Assembly: GCA_032622095.1 (NCBI GenBank)
Contig: CP136064.1
Span: forward strand, 44,472,989-44,536,988
Source of the DNA: Siphonodentalium dalli
Taxonomy: Eukaryota > Mollusca > Scaphopoda > Gadilida > Siphonodentaliidae
Reading direction: 5' to 3'
Length of the DNA stretch: 64,000 bases
In this document: one piece after another, positions 49,891 to 62,419 of the stretch
Numbering within the stretch: the stretch's first letter is position 1
How the letters are laid out: each line of letters starts with the position of its first letter
The notes under the pieces: generated by a model
What the model was told of the DNA's origin: nothing
Databases searched by the model: none
What the model saw: only the letters and a program-made list of their open reading frames with translations
Translations under genes and position numbers: made by a program

Positions 49891-50834
49891 GTCTTGAACT
49901 ACAACAAAATCTAAACTGGAACATTCATATAGAAAGTACAGTGAAGAGGATCGCCTCTCGTCTGGCCCAGTTGAGGCGATTTAAATATCAACTCGATAGA
50001 AAAACGCTCGAAAAGATATACAAAACTTATATATTACCACTATTCGATTATTCTGATGTTGTATGGGACTGCGCACCGCGTTACCTATTAGACAAGCTCG
50101 ACCGCCTCCATGCAGATGCTGGCCGTATAGTCTCTGGACTGACACGATCGGTTTCTAATTTTGTTGTCCTGCAGGAGGTAGGTTGGCTTTCTTTGGAAAC
50201 GCGGCGCCAATACCACAAGCTTGAAGTGATTTACAAAATAGTGAAAAATGAATCGCCAAATTACCTATCTACCATCCTCCCACCCAGAGCTAGCCAGGTC
50301 TCAAGTTATAATTTCAGACGCCCGGGAAAATTCTATTCTTACCGATGCCACACTGAGCACTACAAAAAGTCCTTTTTGCCCTCGGCGATAGCTGATTGGA
50401 ACAAAATCCCAACTGAAATGAGCGACGTTGTCCCTTTCTCTGACTTCAAATTCAATTTACGACTCGTATACCAACCCCCAAACCCCGTGAGCCCTCATTT
50501 CTATTCAGGTCTCAGACGATATAATATGATACATTCCCGAATTCGAAACGGGTGCAGTGATCTTCGTGCTGATATGTATCAAAACTACATAGCCGAAAGT
50601 CCTGTTTGCAGTTGTGGGAACCCTTTGGAAGATGCATACCATTTCTTTTTTATGTGCCCTTTGTATCAAAATGAACGGTTGGAACTTGACGATAAGTTAA
50701 ACCGCGAACGCTTCATTATAACCGACATCGATCAGTTTCTTTTCGGGATATCGTACATCTCAATTCCGGAAAATATAAGGTTTTTCCAAATAGTGCAACA
50801 GTATATTGCTGCGACAAAACGCTTCGATTCATGA
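49806..50834 (+). pseudogene. LINE A, second half (RT C-terminus and zinc-knuckle region)
   Basis: The frame restarts with the duplicated LTPPSPEIPNLKFIND and runs on through HKHLGLELQQNLNW, LDYS-like 'LFDYSDVVWDC', and a C-terminal CSCGNPLEDAYHFFFMCP (Cys-x-Cys...His...Cys). Such Cys/His clusters are usual at the end of non-LTR reverse transcriptases. It ends at 50834 (TGA). It joins 44599-45499 once LINE B and one duplication copy are set aside. Although open here, the ORF as a whole is inactivated by the truncation, the upstream stop and the LINE B insertion. Confidence 0.8.
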
Positions 50835-51365
50835 ACGTCTGGCTGCGTTGACATATAGCCACAATCCAATGTCAACCACAAATCGCTCAATATACACCAA
50901 TTACAAACATTGCTAGACACCCCTCCCTCATTCGGATTGCCACATCCATGTACCATTTGTATTCACATCGATAATTTCTTCCAGCGTAACTGTCAAGGGC
51001 GTCATCTGGCGAATCGCCAAATTCACTACTATACAAATTTAGCTTAACATTACAGTCAAATGTTTGATACATACATAGCCTTGCAATCTATATTTACATC
51101 TTCCTTAAATATCACAATAGATATAGATATGCACATATTTATGCTCGTTCTAACTGGTAATCCATAAACATACGCTGAAAGATGTTATTCGACATAATGC
51201 AAATTCAAATTGTTTTCTCACCATGTATAAACGTTTCTGTTATCGCCTTTTGTCATCTTATAACAATGTATTGTCAATTTTGTACGGGAGAGGGACTACC
51301 TAAGTTGAAATAACTTGTGCCCCGATCCCTTTTGTATATTTATATACGAATAAAATATGTTTAAA
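50835..51365 (+). other. Probable 3' untranslated end of LINE A
   Basis: It is noncoding and ends around TATATACGAATAAAATATG, where a polyadenylation-like AATAAA sits. The exact end is uncertain. Confidence 0.4.
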
Positions 51366-53990
51366 GTAATATACATGCTTACTGCGTACCTTGCCACCAT
51401 CAACGAAGAATGTATATTATGAGAAAATGGGTCCAACATCCATCCAATGTCTTACTGCTATTGTCTATATATGTCATGCGTTCAATCCAACGACAATAAC
51501 TACAAACGTGTTTCATTGTCGAATATGTTATCATCACCACATGGAACTGTGGAACCTGGTTTGACTGTATGGTATACACATGGCACACCTAGTCAAATAA
51601 TGCCGACCCATTACGGCCTCAAATTCTCCAATATTAAGCTATAAATGAGGACTCAAAATCAATTGTTTTCTGGGTCGTCGACTTAGCTGATTGCACACAA
51701 TCACTACCACAGTTATGCACATTATCTGATATTGTGATAATCGCATTCTTACATATATGCTTTCAGTCAGATACATATAAATGGTCCCCGCATAGCGTAC
51801 AATGTGTCATAATAATGAATACTATTTCACATATATATCAGATTAGTTGGTTGTTCCATCGCAGAAAATTGGCGATCGTGAGAAGGATATGCTACTTATT
51901 GTTTGTGTTAAATGTATTCCACTGGTTTATTTCTCGATAATTGCTTACATACTCCATATAGCGGATATACTCCATTTTGATAGGTAAGCGTTGGGCAGTC
52001 TCAGTGTTCCTGTGCGGGTTGTCGCCGGGGTTGACCATATAGTTCCCGATACAGCCGCGGCTATGTCTGGTAAAATGTCACCAACGAGTTGTCACCCCGT
52101 TGGTTGAAATGGAGCAACATCAGCAAGAGGGACAACTTATTATGACAATCATCATTATAATACCCGTGCAACTGCGTATAGGGTATTTTGAACATGTCAC
52201 CTAACTGTGTGGCTTTCTAATATTTGTACTTGAAATTTCATCTTTGTACAATGGCCTACATTGCTCCACACGAATATTGAAATTCGATGATATAGTTTTA
52301 TCCCATCCGGGTACTGTACGCGAGCCAACCTAATGGTTGTGTACGTGGGATGGAGAAGCGTGACATATCTTCAGTATGAGACCAACTTGCATGCATTCAA
52401 AATTCATTGGGACGGAGAACAATCAATACGCACGCCTCACACTTACTATTAGCATTTGAAGCATTATTATTTACAAATGAGGGGTTAATTTGAATAATAT
52501 TCTGCCTGTTCCAATCAAGCGCTGGAAGTTGCTAATGTTCAATAAGATTGGGGTGAGCTTCAAGTCAAATGCTAGTATTTAAATCGACCAATGCCTTGTA
52601 TAACGTTAGATACTGAATGCATACACAGAGTTTAAATATAATGTGATAGCAACGTGCATCTTGGGCAGTCGGCATAAATATAACTCACCGAAAGCATCAG
52701 ACACTAATCGGACACCCATGATCTATAGAACGTTAGCAGGATAATCATTCAACTATTGGTTGTCAATGTGTATTTACTAGAATAATTAATACACCTGTAA
52801 CCGTTTATATCCGGATTCAGAATTAAGCAATGCTAAATACATACTGAAATTAACCGCTTAAGTACATGTAATTAAGCATAATTACATGCGTGATGGGACC
52901 CTAGCAGCTGTGGGAATATAACGACACAAATACATGTTCGGTCTGGTTTGTTTGAGATTGTTTCCGTTATTTCACTAGAACACCACTCCACTGAGCTTGG
53001 AAACCAATGATCCCTGTACGCATTTGACATAAAATTGACTAGATGTATAAACTACATGTGTAGGTTGTCTATCCTTTGCATATACGTCACATATATCACG
53101 ATTCGAAATGGGTTCGTCATTGCTTGACGGCTTATGCATACGTGTCTAATGCGCTATTACCGTGGCGGGAACCTACATTGGTTATTGAGAATTGAATATT
53201 TATATTTAATCGGCATTGTGGCTTCCGTTCTTGCTGTATTAATGTAAAAGTCAGCAGTTGCATCGTAAAGCAGAACGTTGACTTATATACCGCAATTTTG
53301 AGAGACATTTTAATGAGCATTTACTATCTTAGCTTTATCATACATATATGTACATGTACGAACGAATAAGCTGTACAACTCATAACATGCAGATTATCTT
53401 GTAACTCAGAAGCTGATCGCTTTATCGTAACAGTGTTGTGTATTTCGCCCACCATCCACTACCATCTCGGTTTTACGTAACCAGTTGCCTTATTCATATC
53501 ACGATACATCCTATATAGCAGTAACATACAAACATTGGCGGTCATCTTGGACGCCATCTTTTATTTTATTACCTTCCCAATCTACGATTTGAACTAAATC
53601 TGACATTGTCCGTGTCCCGAACAGTTTTACACAGTATGACGCAATAAATTGCATTATCGATGGATTATTGGATACAACCTGCATGGATGCATATAAGTGG
53701 ATATTTGTAAAAATGGGGTGAGTGTTACGTTTTCGGCTAATAGTTTACCAATTGTAAGTATATAACATACAGGAAGGAATATCTTATGTATAGGGAATAC
53801 CCTACAATTTTCATAAATACATAACGTGGAAGAATTCGGCAGATATGGTCATGTTTTAGGTATGGCACCCTATGAAACATAGCGAAAAATGATATTTTAT
53901 CACCTATAATTTACTAAATTATCGATGAATTATGTGCAATATCGTAATTATCTATCGTGGTTCGCACAGAAGCTTATCTGTTTGCTCGTT
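51366..53990. other. AT-rich intergenic DNA
   Basis: No gene or clear repeat was recognised, apart from the 'GGCGGTCATCTTGGACGCC' box at 53535, which recalls the boxes at 7.5-7.8 kb. Confidence 0.5.
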
Positions 53991-53994
53991 TTCG

Positions 53995-54480
53995 AACTGG
54001 AGCCATATAAATTTCGCACTGGATCCAGCATGTGCTTGTCTTTGAATATGCCACATGTAGACCTGTTCAGATATTTCGTGTATATGTTTGCATTTTCGTG
54101 TCTCGGCGATAACATATTTACCAGAAAACTATGGTTTGCCCATTAGAATGTCATATCTCTGGCCTAAAAACACAACCAAAACAAGCTTTATCGCCGAAGG
54201 TTACGGTAAAATGTCGAAAACGAAGTAATAAACTCCTGATTGTTTAATCTACAAATTAGCGCTACAAATCAAATTCAATACACACGGATACAGACGGTCA
54301 TATTGAAAAATCACAATTCAATTTTAAAAGAATAATTTGGATTTTTAATAAAATACTTACCATTTTAAGTGCCGTCGTGTTAAATTGTATAGCATTGCAG
54401 AGAGAGCAACTTAGCATTTATGGGTGCGCACTGGACGATTATGCTATTTATGGCGGATTTAACAAGAGCGGTGCCCCCAG
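53995..54480. repeat. Uninterrupted paralogue of the palindrome's host repeat
   Basis: The order ATATAAATTTCGCACTGGATCC, AGCATG, TGCTTGTCTTTGAATATGCCAC, 'CCAGAAAACTATGGTTTGCCC', 'TTATCGCCGAAGGTTACGG' and 'GCACTGGACGATTATGC' matches 8039-8068 joined to 15446-15860. It shows the pre-insertion arrangement. Confidence 0.7.
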
Positions 54481-55238
54481 TAACGTCACGTTGTGTTTGT
54501 TTGTTTGTATTGGTATCGAAAGAAGATCAATATAATCTTGAATGTCTTCGCATGGGATATTTATATTTACATACACATTTATACATATATGATGATGGTA
54601 TGGGCGTTGGGGTGGAAAAATATAAGGAAATAGATATGGAGAGATAGAGTGTGTGATTGTAAGGGTGTAATGATGGTTGTACAGAACTATAGAAGAGTAT
54701 AGAAAAATTGAGATAGTCAAGTGAAGCTGTTGGTGAAGTAGAAAATGATCCGATAGAACAATCAATTCTATAACACTTTCATAACAAACGTCACTTGCAG
54801 ACTACAGTGTCCAGATTCTCAGCGGATCCAACGAATGCCACTGACGGAGGTCCTCCGAGAATTAAAGCCATCAGTACTGGTAGGATAATGATGCGAGATA
54901 GATATATATCGATGCCATATATGTTGATGATTATAGTCCAGTAGACATCCCGCATATGGATCATAACGTCAGCTTTGCATGTCGAAAGCGGGTGTTCAAA
55001 TTAATGATCATAATAATGCGAACAATACTTGTACAATATATTGTTTGGGTAAGTTAACTTGTTGGACTATCTTCCTAGATTTTTGAGTGCACCAGTATAT
55101 GAGCGATTGGTCCTGCACAACTCCCACACGTTCCAATGTCTGTTAGGTTGATGATGGCAATCGCGTAGTAATGACAGTTCAGCTCTGTCTGCTGTAGATT
55201 TTTTCCATACTAAACAATTATAGTCAATATCTATTTTC
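54481..55238. other. Intergenic DNA
   Basis: No recognised gene. A 57-codon minus-strand frame (54791-54964) has a hydrophobic stretch, IIILPVLMALILGGPPSVAF, that could be mistaken for a signal peptide. There is no supporting context. Confidence 0.4.
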
Positions 55239-56252
55239 TCATTTTACTCCAGTCGACGGGAAGATGCCGTTCTCCATAAGGAACGAATATAAATCATATT
55301 TCTTGAGAATGCAGATAATATCCTGGACAAATCCAGACACCTGTCGACCAAATAGCACGACATACAGCTGGCATGTTTTGAAGAGAAATAATTTAAGTGG
55401 CGTTTGGTGGACAAGTTTTGCCAGGAAACACTGTTTACGTAAATGAATTTCTCGTTCGACTGACTTTATTCCCAAGAGACTTAAAGCTAGAATCGTTGGA
55501 GTCCGTGTCGGTAATGATTGGATTTGCTTTACACATACCCGGAATGACCTCTCGATGTTCAACATGGCAGCACTATTGTCTAACGGGAGTAACCCATATC
55601 CACAGAGAGCTTTGTGTGTGTAACTCGATGCACTTGAACAGTTTAGCCTTGGCTGCGGGAGAACATGACTGTATAGTGCGTTTTCCAGCTGCGGCAAAGT
55701 AGGTACATTGTATGTGGAAAGATTTGAGAGAGTTTTAACGTGTTACCAAATTTTATCAAGAATTCCAAGATGGGTACATTCTATGTCTTCAGTCAGGACA
55801 CTATTCCCAAGTTGACAAGATCTAGGTAGTCCGTGCTGGCGAATAGTCTCATTCAAGGGTATATGTGGCAAATGAACAACATGTTATATACAAGAAGGTG
55901 AGCTGACGGCTCCTTGCCTGGTTTCTTGCGATATAGTAAGGGTGTCGGACAAGGCACCATTATACACGACTCTGCTGGTGTCGTCCACATGCATATTTTT
56001 CATGAATCTCAGAAGTTCTCCTTGAATCCACATGAAACCCAGCATGTCACACCCGACCGAACGCCTTTTGATAATCGAGAATCGAGAAAGCAAACGAAGT
56101 GGCGAGAACCCATGTCCAATGAATACGAAACAGCTTCTTGCAAAACAAATGATGTCATCGTGCAGCTTATTCCACAAATTGCCATGATATAACATAATTA
56201 TTAGGGAAATGTGGAACTTGTATGGGTATAAAATGTTGTAGCAATTAAGCAC
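55239..56252 (-). pseudogene. Decayed minus-strand LINE reverse transcriptase
   Basis: Reading from high to low coordinates, one frame has LDYQKAFGRV-stop-HAGF, where a LINE RT has D-x-x-K-A-F-D-R-V-W-H, so the Trp codon has become a stop. It is followed, in another frame, by VVYNGALSDTLTI and RQGAVSSPSCI (the G-x-RQG-x-x-SP block). The YxDD core is not visible. A 152-codon tail contains LERSFRVCVKQIQSLP-like sequence (here IERSFRVCVKQIQSLPTRT), LLGIKSVEREIHLRK and a GF-x-x-DI-x-x-x-L-x-KYDL block. I recognise that tail from C-terminal regions of molluscan LINE ORFs. Frameshifts and stops show it is inactive. It is unrelated in sequence to LINEs A and B. Confidence 0.65.
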
Positions 56253-56671
56253 ACGTCAGCTTTAGCATATATGACGCGCCCTAATACTGTAATTTTGCAG
56301 GATATTTTTGTGCAAGGCGATCGTCACACAATGCAAATGTATGGAAGTTCTGTATACCCCGTAAAACATATGAGATCGTCACCCCCAAACATATGAAACA
56401 GGCTTTCGTCAAACACGGCGACAAATACGTACATGTATACCATTCGACTGCCAATGGTATCTGGCCATTCGCATTTTCTATCGCACATCTCTTTCCATAC
56501 GCTAGGCTCATTTAACTCAGGTATCCATATTCGCGTTCAAACTGCGTTTATCAGTCGAAAGCGAACTGCAAAGCACAACAATCGAACCACAAAGTGAGTG
56601 CCGTTTGTCGCCAAATTAAAAACTGTTAACCATTCCATGACTGGAGCTTCCTGAAATTTTGCAAAAATCCT

Positions 56672-56820
56672 GTGCCAATGCATTAAATATGGTAGTCTCC
56701 CATAGGGAACCTCGCATATTTAAGAGAATACATTGGCCTAACAATATTTAATTTCACATTGTAAGCCAATGCAGTATCTTATATATGCGAGGCTCCCTAT
56801 GAATATATAAGATAATGCAT
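56672..56820. mobile_element. ~150-bp hairpin element
   Basis: CCCATAGGGAACCTCGCATA...ACATTGGCC (56699-56738) pairs with GCCAATGCAGTATC...ATGCGAGGCTCCCTATG (56764-56801) around a short AT-rich loop. Outer GCATTA/TAATGCAT sequences extend the stem. It lies 130 bp beyond the stop codon of the lectin gene. Confidence 0.55.
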
Positions 56821-56950
56821 GACACAGAATATTAATGTTGCATCAGCTCAGCTCACGCGCCATGAAAGGGTTAAACGGGAACTTTTAGACATTATATATA
56901 ATTATATAAGAAACATGTATACTGTATACGGTAGGTATACTGGCGATTAC

Positions 56951-59722
56951 TCACTTTGTCTCGCAGACAGGGGCACACAGAGTACTGCACGTATCATCGT
57001 ACCAATAGTAACTATTAGGTTGGTATATTTTCATGCAACTGGCAGCCGTTCGTTGATCAGGCTGCCCAGTCTGCCAGTTTGTGTAAGATAATTCCTCTCC
57101 CGTCGTGCTCCACACCCAGCGGTTATCCTGAGCCAGGTCGTTCCCATCAGACCAGATGCATTTAGTGGATGGCAGAAGTCCTACAATTGTTGTTTACCGT
57201 TGTTTAGTTTGCATTGTTCGCTGACACATTGCCTTCGGAATCTGCTGGGATGTTGATCATTGTGGCACCTTAAACACTGTTTTTGTGTTTAACTCATCAC
57301 ATGAGATACACGAAAGTACCGCCTGCTGCGTTTGCATACATCTTGTCATCAAGACCATGCCATTTAATTTTGAACAATCGTTCGACTTTCGCCTTCACCT
57401 AATTCACAAATGACCATGCAGCTATAATACAGTTATAGTTTAGATACGTATATGTACATACCCGACCAGGAATTATAGACATCAAACATATGAATTATAC
57501 TGGGAATATAAAGTTAGGAATAATGAGTAAAAATCTGTGAATTATGTGTTTGTAATCGATGGCGCACGTGTGTTGTCTCCAGGCATAACATGGTTGCGAT
57601 TTGCCAGTGCTCAGAAGACAATTATATATTTATATCCATAAATATGGCCGTCAGCAGTAGGGAATACTGATATTTCCCTTGTGTAGTACTAAGATAAATG
57701 CCATGCAATGTGCTGAAGTGGCAAGCTATTTTTATTTCTATTATTTTGTTTATTACATGTACTTTGCTCGTGTTTTCTGAACGACAACATCATGCGTGTG
57801 TGATCGGTCTCATAATCAGTACCAAAGCAACACTCACCAGCATAATTAACCATGAATTCGACTAACCACGCCTGTTCTTGAGAACTGTTGACTATCACCA
57901 GATGTGATCCAATAGTATGACAATACACCTGTGGAGAAGACAGTTTATGACACTGCTAAAATAACGAAGATAACTGATACATGTACCGTTATATATCCAG
58001 CATTATTCAGAGGTAAGATGAACTGGTGAATTCGACAGAATGTCATCGACCTGAATTGTGTTCCCTTTCAACATAATTATTCACGTTTTAGCTACGACAT
58101 CCGGTGTGTGGCCAAATTATTGGTAATTTCACAATGGGGCGGATTTTCAAGCTTAGTCTGAATTGAGTGACATTTATATGTGTCATTCAGATTGTACCAT
58201 GGCCAATTAGAATACAAATAACACACACAAGCATTGCGGATTTTGGCAACATATTATTCAAGCCCATATACTGGTGACATTGAAAACCAATGTCGACAAG
58301 TTTATTATCGCCTAGTTGTACCAGAAAATGGCTTTTCCGTGGCAAAGGTGTGTGATTTCTGATAATTCTGGAAAATTATCAAATATGAAGTATTTTATGA
58401 TAACAGTAGAATTTGGTACATAAAGTTCTGTTGTCATATTGAGACATATAAATGTTAAATTCCGGACAGCTAGTGCTCAATTAAATGGTCAAGGCCATTG
58501 AGTAAGGTCATGTTCATTATAAAAGGGATTTGTCTTTCTGGTGAACCTATCGAAAATGTTTGAATCATCTTGTTACATTCTTGAGATCACAGCCTTTATT
58601 TTGTGCCATATTTCATAGAATTAAATAGGGTGAAGATTGCTTCTGCGAGAGCGTGTAAGACGCATGTGACTGGGTCTATGCCTACCCCTGTACAATCAGA
58701 TGTTTTTCTACCCAATAAACAGTGAGCACACAATTAGTGGGACGAATCGAGGGCTTGTCATTGTGCATGTATGGTAAAGTATACACACATGTAAATGAAT
58801 ATAAAACATTTTGCAATTGTTGCCACGGAAACGCCATTTTTGGAGCAACTTGGCGATAAGAATCTTGTCAAGATTGGTTTTGAATATCTCCAGTATATCA
58901 TGGGCTTGAAGAGCACATTCGTTGCGCAAAATCCCCATTTTAGTTTTATTAAATATCTTTTGGAAACAAATAACATGCTGCTACTCATGTGGCTAATATA
59001 TTATCTAATAGACTGTACAGCTGTGTAGTTTAATTAATGGCATGGCTCCTAAATGCATATTATCATCAATATTGTCGTTATTATTTAAGAAATGACTAGT
59101 GGGTGAGTGTTATTGTGTGACACGGCGTTGTGGTCTTTGGGGCACATTTGAAAACCACAATATTATTTTTATATATTTATATAGCTTTTTGAATATTTAT
59201 GGCCATAAAAATGCTGAGAGTATTCTTAGTTATCTTCACAAAATCTGCCCATATTTGAGACTAACCCACGCAGCACATTTAGTCAGCCCAATATAAGATT
59301 TCCAAACTCTTAGCTACGAAAAAGTGATCAAACAAATAACTGGCTTCAGATGCAATTCGGCTGAACTGTTAAAAGCACGCCCAAATATTCCGCTGACCGT
59401 GTTTAGTGATTAGTTCAAATTAGGTTAACCGTTTGTAACCTCCTGTTCGTGTTACACTGTGTGCATTGTTGGGATATAAACCCAATTGGCAATTGACAGG
59501 ATTTTGTGTACATACGGGCTATGTAAATAAAACCGTATTGAGTCACATAAATGTTCGACATGGACGGCCATTTTAACATATATTCCGGACAAGCAGGTCG
59601 AGTTCTATATATAGATCTTACCGTAGCATCTGCCCATGATACGAACTCCTGAATAAACTTATAACAAGTGTGTCCCTTGTGAACAAATCCAGGTAAACAG
59701 AGCTCGAGCGAATACGCTATAT
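56951..59722 (-). CDS. C-type lectin domain protein, three exons (5' end not found)
   Basis: The exons are 59722-59622, 57928-57838 and 57180-56951. Acceptors are TTTAATTTCAG, TTCTCCACAG and AATTGTAG; donors are ACG-GTAAGA and CTG-GTGAGT. Junction phases are 0 and 1, and the frame stays open throughout. The product (about 139 residues seen) is a full C-type lectin fold: CLPGFVHKGHTCYKF, SWADAT joined to VYCHTIGSHLVIVNSSQEQ, RWVW, TNWQTGQPD, SYYWYDDTC and a final VCETK before TGA. Six family cysteines are present (LC, TCY, YCH, ASC, DTC, VCE), plus extras. QPD with the downstream YDD suggests a calcium-dependent, galactose-type binding site, as known for the family. The first exon begins in phase 1, so an upstream exon, probably a signal peptide, is missing. 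The AAA-GTGAGT around the stop could instead be a splice donor. Such proteins are usually secreted or surface recognition factors. Confidence 0.8.
57181..57837 (-). other. Lectin intron 2
   Basis: It starts GTGAGT (57837) and ends TTGTAG (57181), giving 657 bp, phase 1. The acceptor's pyrimidine tract is weak, but only this junction keeps the lectin frame open. Confidence 0.65.
57929..59621 (-). other. Lectin intron 1
   Basis: It starts GTAAGA (59621) and ends CTTCTCCACAG (57929), about 1.69 kb, phase 0. It splits the motif SWADAT|VYC. No other gene was recognised inside it. Confidence 0.7.
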
Positions 59723-59814
59723 CTGAAATTAAATAAGAATGTTGCTCGGTGTCCCGTAACGCAGACGAATGTCACTCAAAATGTAGAAACTGGTCAGTAA
59801 GTTAATATTTACTA

Positions 59815-60190
59815 TTAAGCGCAGTAGAGTCACGTTTAAGCATAACTGATTAACGCTTGAGCTTAACTGAATATATAAAGTGTAATTATTTAATCATCAT
59901 TCATTCTCATGTTATGATGAATTACAAATAAAGGTAATTCAATTACACTTAAAGGGAAATCAAATTACGTTAATTGATTCAGATTCAAAACGAAATGGGT
60001 GAAACCAATGCAAGTAACTTGCGCCATTGAGTCTTGAAAAAAAGCAATTGACCACAAACTAATTAAACGTGAAAATAGTTAGACATCGCCCACAATGATG
60101 TTTGATAACACCATTGTATCTAATGTACGAAATTAGAAAACCCAATTATGCTTAAGGCATATTTCGATTAAGCTTAATCTAGTATATGCG
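59815..60190. repeat. Second CTTAAG-motif patch
   Basis: CGCTTGAGCTTAAC, TTACACTTAAAG, TATGCTTAAGGCATA and GATTAAGCTTAATC lie scattered in AT-rich DNA. The self-complementary core is the same as at 5.6-6.2 kb. Confidence 0.45.
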
Positions 60191-60214
60191 TCGATCCAGG
60201 TCCAAGCTAATTAT

Positions 60215-60469
60215 ATGTTGTCGTTGTCAGTTTCGGTACCGCCGTTTGCGGCTGACCTGTGTACTACACATACCTGGGGTATTATGTACTCGTTAAATAA
60301 CCCTGATGTGGGCAATAAATCAACGGCCATGCAAAATTGTAAACAAAAGCACATGCGCTTGACCACATTGGATAAGGCCCAGCCTTTTCTGTTTCATCCT
60401 GGTCTCCAAGACGAATTATTTCAACCACCCAATCAATCACGGTGTGTTATATTGGTTCAGTACATGTAA
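60215..60469 (+). CDS. Possible lone C-type-lectin-like exon
   Basis: A plus-strand frame has AADLCTTHTWGIMYSLNN, then KSTAMQNCKQKHMRLTTLDK. This resembles the first third of a C-type lectin domain (Trp/Tyr strand, helix with A-x-x-x-C, then RL-x-x-L). An AG acceptor (TTGTCAG) precedes VSVPPF, and a weak CACG-GTGTGT donor could follow NQSR. The rest of a domain was not found downstream. It may be an orphan exon or chance similarity, and it is on the strand opposite to the nearby lectin gene. Confidence 0.3.
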   Translation: MLSLSVSVPPFAADLCTTHTWGIMYSLNNPDVGNKSTAMQNCKQKHMRLTTLDKAQPFLFHPGLQDELFQPPNQSRCVILVQYM

Positions 60470-60619
60470 TTAATTATACACATCTACGGCGAACATAATT
60501 ACCGACAAAGCACGCATGCTTCTGCAGGTTTGTCAATCGATGTGAAACTAAAATTCTAAAACGTTGGACCGTTTATTCTTTGTGGGACAGATACGACGGA
60601 ACCACCCTTATAAAACATG

Positions 60620-61460
60620 TCAATAAGTTACTGTGGTAACCCTTTTTGTTTTACTGTAGGTACCATGATAATTTTGTGGTATTTGTATACCGTGTTTGGG
60701 TTTATCACATCTTTTGTGGTAAAACTATGGTGAACGTAATTAATCTCATAACTACACAATAGTAAAATCATAAATGTTAACTAGATTAACCACGGTAGTC
60801 ATATTAATAAATGGTTCTCATTTATTCTGTGGTAAAACCATGTGCAGCACTAGCGAATCCCCAGCTTGCCATAGTTAGATCATGGTTTTACGATAACTAC
60901 GATATGCGATCCATGACTTTGCCATGGCTTCGTGGTAGAACACTATTTATGCTGCAGATCTTCTGTACTCATATATGGTTTTACTATAGCATTAGCGTTA
61001 CTATAGCACACTATGGTAACACCGTATTGTATTATACACTGGTTAACTACATACATGTCGTGATATACTACTAGATACAGGCCGATTGTTTTCGTGATTA
61101 TGTTCTACCAAAGCCCATTTATACCAAACGTATATGTATTCGTTTACATTATACACGTAATCTAATTGTTCTAGATTTCCAAGTGGCGCCGTCCATGCAT
61201 GGGATCGGCGGAGAAGCGCGAAAATCATAAAATATTTTTTTTCTAAACTATGGTAAACACCATAAGCACCATGATGAAGACATGGTATTTATAAATAACT
61301 ATGGTGAATTAACCATTGTTAATTTACAACGGTGTTTTGTGTGGTAAACATATTGTACGCCTTTACCATAGTAATTACATAAATTTACCACACAGAAGAC
61401 CGCCATAAATTAACTATATGTTTTACAATGGTAAACCATGGGACAATTTTAAAATGGTTC
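60620..61460. repeat. ACCATGGT / CTATGGTAAA motif array
   Basis: Variants of TATGGTAAA, GTGGTAAAACCATG, CCATAGTAA and AACCATTGTTAA recur in both orientations every 20-50 bases. It is another patch with its own self-complementary motif. Confidence 0.5.
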
Positions 61461-61479
61461 AGACATTTCGACAGTTATG

Positions 61480-61690
61480 ACTCGTCTATCAAAGTCGATG
61501 TCACTTGGTAGTATATGTCCTTATGTCGAAGAGGCGTTATGTTAACGTGGAATATTGCAAGAGTCTGATTACTTCTATTATAACATGAAGTAAAACACTC
61601 AAGATACTCAAATGTTTCATTACTGGAGACTTTGTGTGGGCGTATGAGTATAAGCTGATTGGGCAAATCATAATGCAATACGGGTAGTGT
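61480..61690 (-). other. Possible PAN/apple-like exon fragment
   Basis: The minus-strand frame includes SSNETFEYLECFTSCYNRSN, then TLAIFHVN. PAN domains have a similar S-x-x-x-C-x-x-x-C spacing followed by an F-x-x aromatic strand, but the third cysteine is absent here. It lies upstream of, and on the same strand as, the lectin gene. It could be a decayed or divergent N-terminal exon, but the evidence is thin. Confidence 0.2.
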
Positions 61691-62419
61691 ATGCAGACGA
61701 AATAGCCGACTTATTGCCGATTGATGCAGCCTATATTGGAATGGCAAATACATCTGTAAATATGAATCTACATGTACATACATTATATAATTTATTTTAT
61801 TACACGATCCGACCCTATTCAATTCATCGAACACATTATATAACAATGATATACAACGGTCATTGTATAACAGGAAATAGTGGCAGGTGTACAAATCATA
61901 TCTAACGTATTATTGTTGAGCAAACGTGACATTTGACTTCCGGCTTGTCGTATGTTTACATTCCATACACCACATGCGCTAAATCGATACTTGTGACATT
62001 GTTGATTTAGTTTGAACAAATATTTCATTAAATTTACGCCATTAAATACGCCCAAGAGTCTTATTTATCTGGGACTTTACATGGGCAAACAACGCATTGT
62101 TGCGCGAAACGTCATTGCATGTCTCATATAAGATACTGTTAGTTGCAGGTAGCATTTGTTGATTTAAGTATGTTTTGTCGAGGTTTTGGAACAAGTAATA
62201 AATAAAATCTACAACTCGTCCCCAGGTTATAGCGAAATTTCCAAAACTTGTCCAGTACATTAAGTCTGGACTTTCTAAAGGGTTTGAAACACGCCTAACC
62301 GGCTTCCCCACGTTCCGGAGATTGATGTCTTACTGGATACCCCCCGTTTTTGGAGACATGGGTTAAATAAACATATATGAACACATCACAATAGACACCG
62401 TGGTGAATCTCCAATATAG

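Noticed and set aside
54791-54964. Short minus-strand frame with a signal-peptide-like hydrophobic stretch
   Set aside because: No downstream exon or transcript signal supports it, and hydrophobic runs are common by chance in AT-rich DNA.
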